Shown here piece after piece: positions 21,182-32,689 of a stretch of 64,000 nt of DNA (positions within the stretch are counted from its first letter, which is position 1; every line of letters starts with the position of its first letter). The notes under the pieces are model-generated. The model saw only the letters and a program-made list of their open reading frames with translations, was not told the DNA's origin and made no database searches. The translations under genes and the position numbers were made by a program. Source of the DNA: Stomorhina lunata (taxonomy: Eukaryota; Arthropoda; Insecta; Diptera; Rhiniidae); the NCBI GenBank assembly GCA_933228675.1, contig OW121741.1, positions 38,469,952-38,533,951 on the forward strand, read 5' to 3'.

Positions 21182-22209
21182 TATTGATTTCCAGCCCTGC
21201 TGTCCGAGATTCAACAGTGATAGCGCTAGTATTTTTTTTTTTGAATGTAGCCTGAGCTTTGGCTTAGAAGACATACGTCATCGGCATATTTCAAGTCCTG
21301 AAGTTGTTTAAAGGGTATTGTCCATTGGATATAGTTATAGAAAAAAAATGTTATAGAAAAAAAGTATAGGTGACAAGATACACCCTTGCCTTACTCCAGT
21401 AGTAACATAGAACAGATCTGATAACTTATCCTTGTACTCGACATTTAAAATCAACGTACATTGCCCGGATTAAGTTGAGAATTTTTGTCGGCATTTTACG
21501 ATTTTCTAAAATTCTCCATAGATAGCTTCTAATGACCCTGTTGAAGGCCTTCATAAAGTCGATAAACGCTAGTTAAATAGGAGTGCGGAATTCAAAGATC
21601 AACACAAGAACGGTTGATTTTCGCGGAATTTAGAGGAAACTGCGTCGGATATTCTGTTCAAAATTACACGACTTAGTGTTTTGCTAGGTATTGGGAGAAG
21701 TGTTATACCCCTGTAGTTATTGCAGTCTTTGGGGTCACCCTTTTTTTTTTTGGTATTTTGACTAGTATACCTTCATTCCAAGAGGTTGGCATAGCTTCTT
21801 GTTCCCATATTCGTTTGCCATAGTCTTCAGCATTAGGGAGGGCCGTTTTAATTCTTAATTTTAGCTTTTTCAAAGTAGCTGATTTTTTACTAGCCCGACG
21901 TCCTAAACCCATGTTTTTATCGTTCTTATGGGGGAACAAGCGGCACTTGTTTGCTCACTTCTTTAACGGCTATTAACGTAGCTAACCAGGTGACACCACA
22001 AGGAGGCAAGTGTCCACAGTTAAAATGAAGGATAGAGCAAGATAAACCAATCAGAACCATTGCTAGGTATCCAGCATTCCCTAAATCAGCCGATCCTAAA
22101 GGTTAGAGTTATATAATGACACTTGTAGACTAACATTGAAAGTAAATGCAAACAATAATGAACGCCACGTACCCTCAGGGTCACTCCGGATCAAATATTT
22201 GAACTTTTG

Positions 22210-22400
22210 AACCCTTCCCACAATTTTGTGAAAACATCTCTTTAATCTAATCTTAGATCAGATAAGTCTTGATGAAATCGGTCATAGAGTTGTATGGGGA
22301 CAAAAAGAAAGTTGTAGATTATGCCAAACAGGTATTCCAAAAGGAACTATGACCAAAAATTATAAAATTTAAGGTACACCTTTAATTCTAGTTGGCTTTT
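22210..22400 (+). pseudogene. Possible piggyBac-type transposase C-terminal fragment
   Basis: Near 22270-22370 the sequence reads LDEIGHRVVWGQKESCRLCQTGIPKGTMTK. The IGH...W..K..CRLC pattern resembles the cysteine-rich C-terminus of piggyBac-type transposases. A diverged match lies on the minus strand at about 50640-50790. No catalytic region is present; the assignment is tentative. Confidence 0.4.
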
Positions 22401-23689
22401 CCGATAGGATTGTGAAATGTAATAGTCAAGGTTGCGGTACTTTAAATAACAAAGATACTTTAAATAATAAAGTACTTTAATTGAAATGCTATAATATCCT
22501 GTTCCTCATCAAGACGGATATAAACCAACATGTTTATGGTCGACATTGACACTTACAATCACTGTCAATACTCGTATCAAAAAGTATTCGTTTCATGACA
22601 TATTTGTATTAAAGTCATTCTAATATTTCTTTCATTCTCAATATTAAATCATATTTATTGAGGAATAGAAGAAAACAAAAATAAAACGGAATCATGGCAA
22701 ATGTCCTTGATACATGTACAATGTTGGAAGTTTTTTTTCTTTTTTTTTGTTATTATTATCATTAAGTATTTGTAAACAAGTCCATGCAACAACATGTGTT
22801 GTTACTCAACAGAGGGCGCTAGTTGAACGTGGCAATCTTTCAGATCTTAAAAGTATATTTTGTTCAAAGGAATTTGAAAACGATGTATAGTAATTCTCTG
22901 TTTCTAGGATAGTTATCCTTTCCTAAATGTATACTCTCAATATTTCCTGTCATTAAAGGGACTTCTGTCACTAACGTTTCAATCCAATTATTAAAACAAC
23001 CCGCATGTGGGTTTAGAAACAACCCATAATCTATTTGTAAGACAACGTAATGCAATTTATGTCAAACCAAGTCCCCAGCCAACCCCCACATACATATAAA
23101 CGTTGGCACTGTCACACATCCTTCTTTTGTGGTTGACTAGAGAATACTCGTAGTGTGTTAATTAATTCGAAACCTTTCGATTTAAAACACTTGTTCGTGC
23201 ATGCACGAACTGGACTATAGAATGGAGACATTTTCATTGGCAAGGATAAATTCATTATACTCGTATGTTTCCTGCCTGATTTCCTTTACTATTGTCGTCG
23301 TATGAATGAAACAAAACAAAAATGAATGAATTTGAAACTGTTTAATTTTCACTTTAGAGGAAAAATGGCGCGAATATATGGTGGAGTATATATACGTTTC
23401 CGGTTAAAATATGATGGTCAGGGATTACGTTCTAGACTAAACGTTAGTCATTTGCAGAAGACAACAGTTGCAATTATTTCCCATCGTCGTCATGTTTCCA
23501 AATGCACAATCTATGTTAGTACAGTTGTTAGAACATTAGTAAGTATTTGCACTGACCACACTGAAATGGAATGATTACGAGGGTTGCCTTTTTTAATTCA
23601 AGATTGGCAGACCCAGTAACGTAACGTTCCTAAAATAAAATTCAAATTGTAGTAAATTGGAACTAAATCCTACCGAGACGGTACTTTTA
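22401..23689. other. Mostly unrecognised stretch
   Basis: Short AGTACTTTAA-type repeats occur near 22437-22490. A frame at 23326-23574 has no recognised domain and is probably chance. No other feature is supported. Confidence 0.5.
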
Positions 23690-23800
23690 TTACTCTCCAG
23701 ATAATATAATATTCTAAAATTCACTCTCCCTAAGCTAGACTAGATTGAACTAACGCTCACTGACCGTGACAAATATCTTCGAATTATTCTGGACTATATT
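23690..23800 (+). pseudogene. LINE-D fragment
   Basis: Matches the block ATTCACTCTCCCTAAGCTAG ... CTGACC..GA.AAATATCTTCGAATTATTC seen at 25555-25630 and 31798-31872. In frame these resemble ELTLTDHDKYLRIIL from the C-terminal part of an R1/I- or Jockey-type reverse transcriptase. Confidence 0.6.
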
Positions 23801-23811
23801 GCTATGTAGGG

Positions 23812-25540
23812 GATGTTGAATACCAAGCAACGGTTCTGGTTGGTCTTAACTTGGTAAGCCCAGACTTATCTTGGTATCTTCATCTCAATTGTGGACACTG
23901 ACCTCCTCGTAGTATCACCTGGGTAACAACGTTAACACCCGTTAATGTGGTGTTCCCCCATAAAAAACTATTAAAATAAAAACTCCTGGAAAAAACAATT
24001 ACTATTAAAAACCTAAAATTAAGAATAGAAACGGTTCCCCTAATGTTGACGACTATGGCAAACGGATTAAGGATCTGCACTTGGAACATCCGAACTCTTT
24101 ACAAAGCAGGTACTCTGATCCAGTTGTTGGATGCTCTTGATATATATAAATGTGATGGGACTTAATATAGGGCTTTATCTCTCCCTTTTACCACCTTTCG
24201 CTTCTATACTATTCCCTTTCCATTCGTATATACTCTATATACAATTGGCAGTATTTGCCTGAGTGTTACTCAGGAAAAAAAATGTGATGGGACTGCTGTC
24301 CAGGATATAAGATGGAAAGGCCACAGCGTCGCCAAGACACCAAAAACAGGCCATGAAAATAGGCACGAATTCGGTTGTAGTTTTATGGTAAATAAAAGAA
24401 TGCGAAATCTGGTTTCCCAGTAAGTGAAGGATTGGCATCTGAGCCTGATTTGTGCTCACGCACCCATAAAGTAATAAAATAATGACATTAACGAATCCTT
24501 CTATGATCAACTTGAGGTAGCCTATGATATATATGGATGATTTGAACTCCAAGAAAGGACGGGAAAGCTGCTTTAAGCCTACCGTTGGTATATTCAGCCT
24601 TCATGGCGAAAAAATAGGTTTCAAACGCTTAAAATCCATCAAAAAACTAAAAATCAGTTAGATCATGTTGTAGTTGACGGAAGACACTCTTCAAGTGCAT
24701 TGGATGTGCGCTCAATTCGAAGAGCTACTATGGACTCCGACCATTAACTTGTTGCAGACAAGGTGAGAACACATCACAAAGCTCAAATATCATCAAATTA
24801 CTACCGATTACTCGCAATGAACAGATCAATTATTCAAAGAAAACGCTTCCGATTTAAACGACATCTGCTCGTTATGGCAAAACATTGCCAATTCCATGAA
24901 AAATGCTGGAAAATCTCTATTAAGTTTACAAAACCCTCCCCCGTAGAAACTCTTGGTATGACGATTAGCAACGCAGATGCTGAGAAAAATGAAGAATACA
25001 TGAAAACTCTGCAATCAGTTAAAACCGTATATGCCAATTATGGAGGTATAAGCCTCCTTTCAATTGCATATAAGATCCTATCGACCATACGGTGTGAAAG
25101 GCTAAAGCCCAAAGTTAACGAAATAATTGGGACATACCAATGTAGCTTTAGACCAGATTAATCTACTACTGAAGCTAGAGGAAGATTCCACGAAAAATCT
25201 TTGGACTAGTCTGCTACAACAATGAATATCGACATCGAATGAACTATGAGCTAAACGCTGACATCGACATAGTTAAACGCATTAAACAGCAGCGGCTGCA
25301 TTGGCTAGGACATGGATGAAAATACTTTAGCAAGAATAGCATTTGAAAATGATCCCGAGGGAACTCGTAGAAGAAGACGTTCAAAACTTCGGTGTATAGG
25401 TCAAGTAGAACAACATCTTTCAAAGCTTGAACTATAAAATTAAAGAATGTGAGCACAAGATCGAAGCGCATGGAATTCAAAAATATACTCGACCTTTGAA
25501 CTTAACAGATTGTAAATATAGGCCAATAAAGTAAGCAACT
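23812..25540 (+). mobile_element. LINE-B copy with 5' leader and endonuclease start, internally deleted
   Basis: Begins with the LINE-B leader (GGGGATGTTGAATACCAAGC), with the shared CTGACCTCCTCGTAGTATCACC block. At about 24054 the frame MANGLRICTWNIRTLYKAGTLIQLLDALDIYKCD begins, the N-terminal signature of an AP-type endonuclease. After a short insertion it continues TAVQDIRWKG. Reverse transcriptase scraps follow: [38 protein letters not shown] near 25045-25155. Then the DPEGTRRRRRSKLR tail and the 3' terminus near 25535. The frame is broken many times. Confidence 0.8.
24165..24280 (+). mobile_element. Short retroposed LINE-C 3' end inside LINE-B
   Basis: About 116 bp interrupts the endonuclease frame. 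The target AATGTGATGGGACT occurs on both sides (about 24150-24164 and 24281-24294). The insert ends TGAGTGTTACTCAGG plus an A run. Similar CTGAGT...TTG ends plus A run close other LINE-C copies, so this looks like a strongly 5'-truncated, target-primed insertion. Confidence 0.65.
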
Positions 25541-25549
25541 GATACAAAA

Positions 25550-26480
25550 TACCAAAATTCACTCTCTCTAAGCCAGACTGGATTGAACTTATGCTCACTG
25601 ACCATGAAAAATATCTTCGAATTATTCTGTAATATGTCGCTTGGCCTAAACTATCAATCCAAAATATCTAAAGCATCAATTTAACTCTACTAGCGTTGAA
25701 AGATTGAGGTTATTTATGGAATCTTACCATTTACTCGAAGCTAGACGAGGTTAAACATACGCTAACTGACCACGCCAAATATATCCGAGTTACTGACTAT
25801 AAGTTGTCCTGGATCCTAAACAACCACTCTATAAAGTATAAATGCAACTCTTCGCATTTAGAAGAGCCTTAGGCACCGATCACTCTAGATATCTTTGGGT
25901 TATTTTACACTATAAATTATCTTGGAGCCTAGGCAACAAATCAGGGATATCTAAAGCATCAATTTATCTCTACACGAGTAGAAGAGCCTTAGGTAATTTA
26001 TGAAGCCTTCCTTCGGATTTTACATTTTAGCTCTTCGATATTATTGTCAAGCTTATACTTAAGTATGGTACCTTTGTTTGGTGGTATGTAAAATCTTCCA
26101 CTCTAATGATAAATGACGCCATAAAGCCTAGACATTTTAAGACACTTTTTACCATACTAAGCCGGTTTTCAGGTTAAGCATTATCAGAGCTTGGTCTCCC
26201 TCACCAATAGCCCATGTCAGTATCAAGGATAAACAAAACACTTTACCCAATAGCATTGTTTACAGCATACCCGCCCCTTTCTTCAACCAATCCTTTACTG
26301 TAGACTTCTCTAAAATTCAATTTATTTTTACAGATAGAATTCTTATGATACATACATGGCGCAAAGTCGAAGAAAGTTTGCTACTGAGAAAGAAAACTGA
26401 TTTTAAGCTTCCAAAGCTTTGCAGAATTCTACAGACCGAAATAAATGCCCTAAATATGGCTTAAATACCACAGGACATAC
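25550..26480 (+). pseudogene. LINE-D C-terminal fragments in degenerate array
   Basis: Three successive decayed versions of one segment are seen near 25555, 25735 and 25870 (LTDHEKYLRIIL, LTDHAKYIRV.DYKLSW, ITLDIFGLF). They are followed by RVEEP/RRALG, an IIVKLILKYGTFVWW-like frame near 26045, and near 26340-26460 a weak frame (ILQTEINALNMA) that may be RNase H. Everything is broken. The segment 25080-26100 is collinear with 31360-32290. Confidence 0.6.
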
Positions 26481-27059
26481 CTGGCAACATTATACAAATA
26501 ACCACCCAACGAACAACTCAATTGCTCAGGGAAAATATTTTTGATTTCAATGAAATTTTCACGCAATGGCAATATATTGACAACTCCATCAAGACTGTTG
26601 AAAAATCTGGACTAGGATTTAAAGCCTCTCTTCCTAAGAACTCTTAGTATTACGAAGAATGCCGAAATTCCATGCCCACATGGCAACTCTAAACTCTATA
26701 AAGGCATAGGGAGAAAAAGGAAGAAGAAATTCCTATTCAGAAAAAAAATCAAAGGAGATGGCAAATCTAGAGTCAGTAGTTAAGCGATAAACTCTAGAAA
26801 GGTATCGGAAGAAAGGTGGAGAAGAAATGCCCATTTAGATAAAGAATAAAGAAATGGAAAGACGTATATTAGAGTAAATTGAGATGTCTAATAGTCGAAA
26901 CAAAGTGAGCAAATTTTCCAAAAATTAAACACCAAAAGGAATGTTTCAGTAGTAGTATCTTCTTCTGCAAAAACGACCAAGGAAACCCAGTGACAAATAC
27001 AGAAATATTACTGAAATTTTGAAGCACGTTTGCAAATGGATCATTAATGATATCAAGCG
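26481..27059. other. No recognisable gene
   Basis: Probably decayed transposon DNA, but nothing can be assigned. Confidence 0.4.
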
Positions 27060-28330
27060 AATACCGACGTCTTCGAATGAAAATTAGCCGGCGCAAACGG
27101 TGTCCAAACCAGACTTGACTGCCAGGCATCTAATGCTCTGTAATCTTTAATTTGAGCTTAATCATCTGCTATGAGTTACTCACCAACTGCCAAACTCTTA
27201 ATTCCATCATATACTGTCAAAATTTAGACTATCTTAAGGAAGCAATTCCTAAGAAGCGATCTGCTTTGGCCAATTCAAAAGGATTTGTCTTTAAAAATTA
27301 GAAACTTCCGGCACGTCGCCTCGGCGTTTGGTTGGAATGCTGTTATATATTCGCCATATAGTCCAGAGTAAGCACCAAGTGTCTTTGGCGAACAGTTTTG
27401 CTATTAAAAAAACTTAATTTGCCCGTGAATCGGAACAAAATCGATCCATTTTGAAAGCGAATGAGAACACCAAAGCAAAAACGGAAGTGGTCAGATTGAA
27501 ATCATCCGGCGCAAATGGTGTCCAAGCCAGAATTGACTGTCAGGAAGGTTATGCTTTGTATTTTGTGGAATTCGGGGGTAATCATCTACTACGTGTTACT
27601 TACCTACAGCCAAACTCTCAACTCGATCGTGTACTGTCAAAAGCGATCGTCTTTGGTCAATACTAAAGGCGTTGTCTTTAATCGTCCAAGCCAAGTTGAC
27701 TGCCAGGAAGGTTATGCTCTGTATTTTGTGGAATTTGCGGATAATCATCTACTACGAGTTACTTACCTATAGCCAAACTGTTAATTCGATCGTGTACTGT
27801 CAATAATTAGAATTTTTGGCCAATACAAGAGGTGTTGTCTTTTATCGTCAGAAGCTTACGGAGTTTGTTATAAGGTGCTTATGCATCCGCCATATAATCC
27901 AAATTAAGCGTCAAGTGTCTATGGCTAACAGTTTTGTTTTGAAAAACTATATTCGGCCGTAAATCTTAGCAAAATCGATTGATAACTGCTGATACAAAAT
28001 GGATCACTTACAAGAACATCAAAGTGAAAACGGACGTGGTCGAATGGAGATCATCCAGTGTTAATGGTGTACAAGCTAGAACTGACTGCCAGGAAGGTTA
28101 TGCTTTATTTTTTATGGAATTACCTATATCCAAACACTTAATTCGATCATGTACTATAATAATAATAATTATCTATCTGAAGGAAGCAATCGCTCAAAAG
28201 CGATCAGCTTTGGCCAATAAATGAGGAGCTTTCGGAGTTTTGTCGAAGATTATATACATCCAACATATAGTCCATTTTTAACACCATGTGTCAATGCCGA
28301 AAAATTGTACTGATCAAAAACTCGCTTAAA
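27060..28330 (+). pseudogene. Array of partial mariner (DD34D-type) copies
   Basis: The catalytic-core segment recurs from about 27075, 27505, 27690 and 28050. The best reading is VSKPELTVRKVMLCILWNS, YYVLLTYSQTLNSIVYCQ and KGVVFN. After three of these a decayed third-catalytic segment follows (YSPYSPE.APS near 27340, LMHPPYNPN near 27885, HPTYSPF near 28260). Copies are joined within the frame, for example at about 27680, so the array arose by unequal recombination or nested duplication. No copy is intact. Confidence 0.75.
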
Positions 28331-28379
28331 GTGGGGCTTCAAAACGAAGGAATAGCTCATTTGCAGTTGAATAACTCAA

Positions 28380-28630
28380 AAATTCCCTCTATTTAGCACG
28401 GTTGCGTATGAGGTTGCTTGTGAGAAAGAACGGCATCCAACCACGGAGCCATGTGAGATTTCTATACCTTCCACAATCTCTACCACTTTCAATCATATAA
28501 TCGGCTAAAATCAAATCGTGAATTTCTTCAATTGTTTCGAATCTAAAAACCTCAACTGCACGTCCAGAATGTTCAACATATTCAGTGATTGTACTACGAC
28601 GAAATGAATCTAACCGGTCGTTGAAAACGA
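28380..28630 (-). pseudogene. mariner N-terminal fragment
   Basis: Minus strand reads EHSGRAVEVFRFETIEEIHDLILADYMI, similar to the linker and second helix-turn-helix region of mariner transposases (SGRP..V.TPE.IE.IHD.VL.D). Only this part is seen, with stops around it. Confidence 0.55.
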
Positions 28631-28634
28631 GGCA

Positions 28635-28990
28635 AGTTCTTTAAATGGGCTCTGGAGCAAATGGAAACTTTTTCATCGAAAAATTATCATGAGTGAGAGG
28701 CCCATTCCTGGATGAATTGGTGCGTAAAAAAACCATATTGTTCAATTTTTGACAATATTATTCCACATAAAATCTAAAAGCATCCAATGAATCCCGAGAA
28801 TGATATTGTTAGGAGTAAATTATAGACAGGTGATGGTTTTGTGGCATATTTAGTTAAGAACGACAACGCTACATACCACACAGTTCACATGCATTAGAGA
28901 TATAATCTTACTGGGAGGTGATGTGAACTGGTCACTAAGATAGTGCGATTTGATTCGATTAAACTTTTATTCGGGGGTTGTTTTAAGTGC
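28635..28990 (+). pseudogene. Decayed rosa-type (DD41D-like) transposase
   Basis: Fragments in changing frames read WALEQMETF..KNYHE.EAHSWMN near 28650-28720. Near 28860-28980 they read NDNATYHTVHMH, LGGDVN and CDLIRLNF. Order and spacing fit the catalytic domain of the intact element at 56277-57353. Confidence 0.6.
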
Positions 28991-30085
28991 CAAAAGCCAA
29001 AGTACTAAATGAAAGAATCTTTTTGTACTTAAGACGTTTTTAGGTAGTTAAGCTATTTCTTTTGTTAGGAGTAACTTAAAAAATTCATATCATCCCTTTG
29101 GATTTTTAATCATGAACATTTCCGTGCTATTACTTTTGAGAACTTTCAACACAGATTAAGTGAACCATTCAATTTTTGATAATAAATCACCATCAAGGAT
29201 CGGTACTTATCGATTTTGCACTGAATTCTATTGTGGCCTTAGTTAGCTTTGTCTTCAAGTTTCTTGAAGGTTTCGTTTAGTGCAAGTTCCAATTTCCATT
29301 CATTAGTGAATGTAAATAATTGAACATTCACACGACGAAATTCTAGTTTTTATTGTTTGCAAGAAATGCTGAAAATTATGATCCCGGTGCTGACATCGGT
29401 GTACAAATCGTAGCACTACCGCCAGTGATGGATGATTATCCACCAAAACAATATGAGTGCGTACACATCGGCTCAAACATGGGACTTTTTAAGCACTCAA
29501 AGATCAAGTTAATGAGTTATCCGCTGTGTAATCCAAATTTGACATCCAATAACTCTTTCTATTTCTAAAAAAATACAAGGTCAACATTTTTAGGTAGTTA
29601 ATAAAGCGATTAATCAATTCAAAACATACGTTGTGGAAGTACCTAAATCATAATAAAACAATGATTCGGAAATTGGATCTGATGTATGTAAAAGTGTATT
29701 GATCTAGATGGAAAATACTTTGTACAGCAATAATACCATTTTCATTCATAAATATTTATTTGTTTTCTCTAATGCCTTAAAATAAAAGTCGACCCTTGTA
29801 TCACCATCATTATTTCGTCAGTTATCGCTAAACTTGTAGTTTAGTTTCTAATAAATTGAAACATTTAGCAAGTTCGTAGTTACCTTTATTCGTGACACAT
29901 ATATAAAATTATTGACTTTAGTTTTTCCAAAGGGATTTGCATGCGTTTTTTAAACAAATACTCGTCCTGCCCATCGACTAATCAAATTAACTTATCTAAA
30001 TAAACAATTTATAAATCATCAGTTTTAATTTTATTGCATTATAAAAAGTTAAACAAATATTTTCTTAACAAAATTATTCTGTTCG
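28991..30085. other. Unrecognised stretch with one orphan frame
   Basis: The frame at 29353-29568 (NAENYDPGADIGVQIVALPPVMDDYPPKQYE...) is not low-complexity and may be a piece of a decayed transposon protein, but I do not recognise it. The rest is AT-rich and empty. Confidence 0.4.
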
Positions 30086-30089
30086 AATT

Positions 30090-30310
30090 TAAATTATATA
30101 ATTTGTCGTTGTCCTATATAGAATAAGGGATGTCTTCTACTTGTGTGATGCATTGAGTTGGCAGTAGGAAAACTGATGACGGGGGTGGGGAGTAGAGATG
30201 AATTAGTACATGTGACATTGGATTAGGCGGGAAAAACTTCTACAGAATGTGAATTCTACATACGCATGATTAGTAGGTAGTCTTGCGAATCTTGCGATTT
30301 ACTAGCCACT
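30090..30310 (-). pseudogene. LINE-C 3' fragment
   Basis: Resembles the complement of the last coding stretch and 3' region of LINE C (segments like GAATGTGAATTCTACATACG at 30247-30266, compare 42054-42070). No open frame remains. Confidence 0.55.
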
Positions 30311-30589
30311 TGAAAAATACGAATCCCGTTTAGATGTGCTGGTTGAAGGATTAGGTACCCTAGTCAGTTGTACCTGATATGTAAAGCCTTATGTTAGGGG
30401 TTATATTGTGACCGCTCTGAAATTAAAAAAAGGATTAGGTACCCTATTTTAGGATACCTTCTAAAGCTATGACAATTCTGTTTCTCTAACTTACTTTTGT
30501 CTGAATTACAAAATGTAAAGAATGGACAACAAGCTTATGTAGATTTGTTCTGCACACAGGGGATTAGGTCAGGTAAATGTTTCTGGTGG

Positions 30590-30760
30590 TCAGACTCACA
30601 TAGACTATGAAGTCGTGTTATTACCAGGCAATATTGTGTTAAACATATTATTGACCATTATCAAATCGGCAGATATCTACATCCGCCGGTCCTGATAGAA
30701 ACAAGTTCCTAGTATATCGCTGTGGTCGAGAAAGAAGACTTAGAAAGGAGACCTTGTTTA
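30590..30760 (+). pseudogene. LINE-D 3' fragment
   Basis: Nearly repeats 32310-32450 (CAGATATCTACATCCGCCGG, GGTCGAGAAAGAAGACTTAG). In the second copy the frame CHCGREEDLEDLF suggests the cysteine-rich tail of an R1/I-like LINE. Confidence 0.6.
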
Positions 30761-30859
30761 ACGCTTCCCACCATACTGCACAACGTGAGAAATGGTCTTA
30801 CCAATTCGTGAATATCCAGTATACTATCATTGGTCTTATTCCCCAGATCTTACCTACCG

Positions 30860-31135
30860 ACAAACTAAAGCTTTTTAAGGGGTATGTCAACGACAAAGGC
30901 GGTGATAGGCCACGCACTTCGAAGACCAAATACCAACATTTCTCGACAAGCGCTTCGTTGGAATCTAAGGGAAATGGCCGTCATGTTGGTGCACCTGTTT
31001 GAACGTGGAGAAGGTCAATTGATGCGCAGTTGCAAGCAGCAAACTATTCATGGAATGACGTATGCCTAACATCTCGCAATAGAGTTCGATATAAAAGGAT
31101 GGTTGAGGCATAGCATAGCGTAGAGAATACGCTAT
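30860..31135 (+). pseudogene. LINE-A C-terminal fragment
   Basis: Reads RRPNTNISRQALRWN, then the GCACCTG..GAACGTGGAGAAG segment and NRVRYKRMVEA-like DNA, as in other LINE-A copies. Frames are broken. A small palindrome GCATAGCGTA...TACGCTATGC lies at its end near 31108-31133. Confidence 0.7.
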
Positions 31136-31790
31136 GCTGTGCAATAACTTGAGTAAAAATAACAATGCGGATGCCGATGGTTTGCCAGCAGAGCTTCTTA
31201 AGTCCGAAGGTGATGAGTTGATACGCGTATGTCCCAGCTTATGGAAACTATGTGGATAGAAGAACGAATGCCAGACGACTTGAGTCTCAGTGTTCTTTGC
31301 CCAGTACACAAAAAAGGTGATAAAACCGTGCCAATTATAGAGGTATAAGGCTCTTTTCAATTGCTTATAAGATCCTATCGACCATACGGTGTGAAAGGCT
31401 AAAGCCCAAAGTCAACAAAATAATTGGGACCTACCAATGTGGCTTTAGACCAGGTTAATCTACTACTAACCAAATCTTTACACTACATCTTATCCTGGAG
31501 AAGACACAAGAAATTTCCAACATAAAACACATGCTACTTGCGTTTGCCGATGACATTGATATCCTGGGACGCAAATTGCATGAGGTGACTGCCGAAAATG
31601 ATCCCGAGGGAACTCGTAGAAGAAGACGTCCAAAACTTAGATGGATAGGCCAAGTAGAATCTTTCAAAGCTTGCACTATAAAATTAAAGAATATGCGCAC
31701 AAGATCGAAGCTTATGGAATTAGAAAATATACTCGGTTTTTGACCTTAACAGATTGTAAATATAGGCCAATAAAGTAAGCAAGTGATACA
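31136..31790 (+). pseudogene. LINE-B reverse transcriptase and 3' end, deleted internally
   Basis: Fragments read NNADADGLPAELLKSEGDELIR, then [40 protein letters not shown] (the RT catalytic [YF]ADD box near 31545) and DPEGTRRRRRPKLRW. It ends at the LINE-B terminus near 31785. Most of the RT palm and thumb are missing. Confidence 0.8.
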
Positions 31791-32640
31791 AAATACCAAA
31801 ATTCACTCTCCCTAAGCTAGACTGGATTGAACTTATGCTCACTGACCATGAAAAATATCTTCGAATTATTCTGTAATACAATTAATCCAGAATGTCTAAG
31901 GCATCAATTTAACTCTACTAGTGTTGAAAAGACTTAGGTAATATATGGTTTCTTACGACTTACTCGAAGCTAGACGAGGTTAAACAAATATCTCCGAGTT
32001 ACTGACTATAAGTTGTCCTGGATCCTAAACAACCACTCTATAACGTCTAAAGCATAAATGCAACCTTCTTATTTAGAAGAGCCTTAGGCATTGACCACTC
32101 CAAATATCTTTGGGTTATTTTAGACTATAAGTTGTCTTGGAGCTTAGACAACAAATCAAGGATATCTAAAGCATCAATTTATCTCTAAACGAGTAGAATG
32201 GCCTTAGGCAATTTATAAAGCCTCACTTCCGATTATACATTTTGGCTCTTCGATATAATTGTCAAGCTTATACTTAAGTATGGTACTTATGGCAACAAAA
32301 TCAATCCGTTGCCATTACCAGGAAATATTGTGTTAAACATATTACTGACCATTATCAAATCGGCAGATATCTACATCCGCCGGTCCTGATATAAACAAGT
32401 TCCTAGTATGTCACTGTGGTCGAGAAAGAAGACTTAGAAGACTTATTCTAACAATGTCCCTTTTTAATTCTGCAACCATGCAGGACTGAATTTGAAATTA
32501 ACAACATAGAATCCAGAGACTTAGTAACATCTTGACTATCAAATTATGTAATTATATCCACAGTTCCAAGAACGTTACACCACAGCCGGTCTCCTATTTC
32601 TTAAATTGCCAGAATTTCCTGAAATACTTAGGAATCCAAT
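31791..32640 (+). pseudogene. LINE-D C-terminal fragments, duplicate of 25.5-26.1 kb
   Basis: Collinear with 25550-26100 up to about 32290, then followed by the block shared with 30590-30760 and a CHCGREEDLEDLF...CPFLI tail near 32400-32470. Frames are broken throughout. Confidence 0.65.
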
Positions 32641-32689
32641 AGTGCAATATTTAACCGTAGGTTTTTGAATAGACCTACCTAAATATTGA

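Larger units (their letters stand above)
19062..22084 (-). mobile_element. LINE-A copy interrupted by two DNA transposons
   Basis: Reading the minus strand from 22084: a 5' leader; then, after a deletion, ALPNAEDYGKRIWEQEAMPTSWNEGIL and a broken NNYRG block; IDFMKAFNRV near 21550; TGVRQGCILSPILF near 21400; LKYADDVCLLSQS near 21270; then GLEIN at the mariner border. It resumes at 20456 with ISKTKIMPGGY and the C-terminal region, and ends near 19062 at the LINE-A terminus (CTCCACTGGGAGTCAAGG...). The motifs are those of a non-LTR reverse transcriptase. A hAT-like element (19100-19839) and a mariner (20459-21181) split it. Many frameshifts; inactive. Confidence 0.85.

Noticed and set aside
23326..23574. 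82-residue frame as a gene
   Set aside because: No recognised motif, no splice or start context, and unremarkable length for chance in this window.
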